DNA of 7,471 bases, taken from NCBI GenBank assembly GCA_017616705.1, contig JAFZXQ010000068.1, positions 1-7,471 on the forward strand, written 5' to 3'. The position numbers and the translations under genes were made by a program. Positions 6,920 through 7,471 of the stretch are shown piece by piece (position 1 is the stretch's first letter; each line of letters starts with the position of its first letter). Below the pieces are notes generated by a model. That model was not told the DNA's origin and made no database searches. It was given only the letters and a program-made list of their open reading frames with translations. The stretch is from Clostridia bacterium. Its GTDB lineage: Bacteria; Bacillota; Clostridia; Christensenellales; UBA1242.

Positions 6920-7147
6920 GAAAACATTAAATATAACAATAAACTTCTAGTTGGGAAAACGCTTGACGTTATTTATGAAGGAATTGATTATAAGAAAAAT
7001 CTTTTCTTTGGAAGAACTGAATTTATGGCCCCTGATGTTGATACTGTTGTTTACTTTAAGTCAAAAGACTTCATTGAAGTTGGCAATATTTATAAAATAA
7101 AAATTACTGGGTCAGTTGGATGTGACCTTAAAGGAGAAAAACTATGA
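6920..7147 (+). other. rimO: In-frame continuation of rimO encoding its TRAM domain, beyond the amber codon
   Basis: Directly after the TAG the rimO frame stays open for 75 codons and ends in TGA at 7145-7147. It reads as the RimO C-terminal TRAM domain: ENIKYNNKLLVGKTLDVIYE, then FFGRTEFMAPDVDTVVYF, then VGNIYKIKITGSVGCDLKGE. This matches the family pattern of VG-K-x-L, GR-x-x-x-x-APDVD-x-x-VY and a DL-x-GE end. Counting the amber codon as an amino acid gives 445 codons, the normal RimO length. The segment has no start codon with a ribosome-binding site, so it would be made only by readthrough or suppression, or not at all. By remembered alignment with E. coli RimO the amber falls at a Gln position. 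The TRAM domain binds the substrate protein or RNA in these enzymes, so losing it would probably impair function. Confidence 0.88.
7130..7136 (+). promoter_or_regulatory. Ribosome-binding site of pgsA
   Basis: AAAGGAG lies 7 nt before the ATG at 7144 and is inside the last codons of the rimO TRAM segment. It would allow independent initiation of pgsA even if ribosomes leave at the rimO amber codon 225 nt upstream. Confidence 0.8.
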
Positions 7148-7471
7148 ATTTACCAAATAAATTAACTATTTCAAGAATAATTTGTACACCGCTTTTAATC
7201 TTATTTTATATGCTTCCAATTCCTTATGGAATAGGTAAGTTTCTTGCGCTTGCAATTTATATTATTGCTTGCGTAACAGACTTTCTTGACGGCAAAATCG
7301 CAAGAAAATATAACCTTATTACTGACTTTGGAAAGTTTAGTGATCAAATTGCCGATAAATTTGTAACAACAAGCGCTTTAATCTTAGTTTTATTTAGTAA
7401 CGTTACTTATTGGTGGCTTGAAGTTTTAATTGTTTTAGTTGTTGTTTTAAGAGATATTTTAATTTCAGGAA
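7144..7471 (+). CDS. pgsA: CDP-diacylglycerol-glycerol-3-phosphate 3-phosphatidyltransferase PgsA, N-terminal part (3'-truncated)
   Basis: PgsA is a membrane enzyme that makes phosphatidylglycerophosphate from CDP-diacylglycerol and glycerol-3-phosphate, the committed step to phosphatidylglycerol and cardiolipin. The visible 109 residues begin MNLPNKLTISRI, a typical PgsA N-terminus, followed by a membrane helix around 12-30. The complete CDP-alcohol phosphotransferase signature D-x2-D-G-x2-A-R-x8-G-x3-D-x3-D is present as D46, D49, G50, A53, R54, G63, D67 and D71, so all catalytic and metal-binding Asp residues are intact. Inside the signature the usual FLDPLADK-like segment reads FSDQIADK, a mild variation. 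Hydrophobic segments follow at about 72-102, then RDILISG at the window edge. The ATG overlaps the TGA of the full-length rimO frame (ATGA). A pgsA directly after rimO fits the ftsK-rimO-pgsA order remembered from Firmicutes. A closely related phosphatidyltransferase is possible, but context favours PgsA. Confidence 0.93.
   Translation, partial: MNLPNKLTISRIICTPLLILFYMLPIPYGIGKFLALAIYIIACVTDFLDGKIARKYNLITDFGKFSDQIADKFVTTSALILVLFSNVTYWWLEVLIVLVVVLRDILISG

Noticed and set aside
6920..7147. A separate small TRAM-domain gene between rimO and pgsA
   Set aside because: It has no start codon with a ribosome-binding site near its beginning, and its sequence continues RimO exactly in frame and in register, so it is the severed end of rimO.

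Overview
This is an AT-rich, gene-dense bacterial window with every gene on the + strand. Gene order, motif details and the use of strong AAAGGAG / AAGGGGG ribosome-binding sites (including one TTG start) point to a low-GC member of the Bacillota, most likely an uncultured Clostridia-like lineage. The M16-like / ftsK / rimO / pgsA order resembles the spoIIIE-ymfF/ymfH-pgsA neighbourhood of Firmicutes. Taxonomy is inferred from family and context memory, not from a database search.

Layout. Positions 2-877 hold the C-terminal part of an unrecognised, very acidic protein whose start lies outside the window; it ends in tandem TAA codons and a rho-independent terminator (883-919). Next is a stand-alone gene (949-1665) for an exported polysaccharide-deacetylase-like protein of the PdaB/YlxY type with altered catalytic motifs, closed by a second strong terminator (1684-1720). 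An extended -10 promoter (1722-1730) then starts an apparent operon running off the right edge: an M16 peptidase homologue without its zinc motif (1762-3015), the DNA translocase FtsK/SpoIIIE (3027-5810, TTG start), the ribosomal protein S12 methylthiotransferase RimO (5810-6919), and the phosphatidylglycerophosphate synthase PgsA (7144 to the window end). Junctions are tight: 11 nt, a 1-nt TAATG overlap, and a 4-nt ATGA overlap between pgsA and the end of the full-length rimO frame. No intergenic gap exceeds 100 nt, and no tRNA, rRNA, riboswitch, CRISPR array or mobile element was seen.

The most notable observation is in rimO. Its reading frame is cut by a single in-frame TAG at codon 370, yet the same frame continues for 75 more codons that plainly encode the missing C-terminal TRAM domain, ends in TGA, and restores the family's normal length (445 codons) and the ATGA junction with pgsA. 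This is either a sequencing error, a recent nonsense mutation, or amber readthrough/suppression or TAG reassignment. No other stop in the window is TAG. Other points are a repeated A-x-x-[IV]-L-F-[GN] motif in the long acidic linker of FtsK, and two enzyme-family proteins (M16 and deacetylase) with degenerate active-site motifs. I do not see a clearly new multi-gene system: the operon is core housekeeping (chromosome segregation, ribosome modification, phospholipid synthesis).
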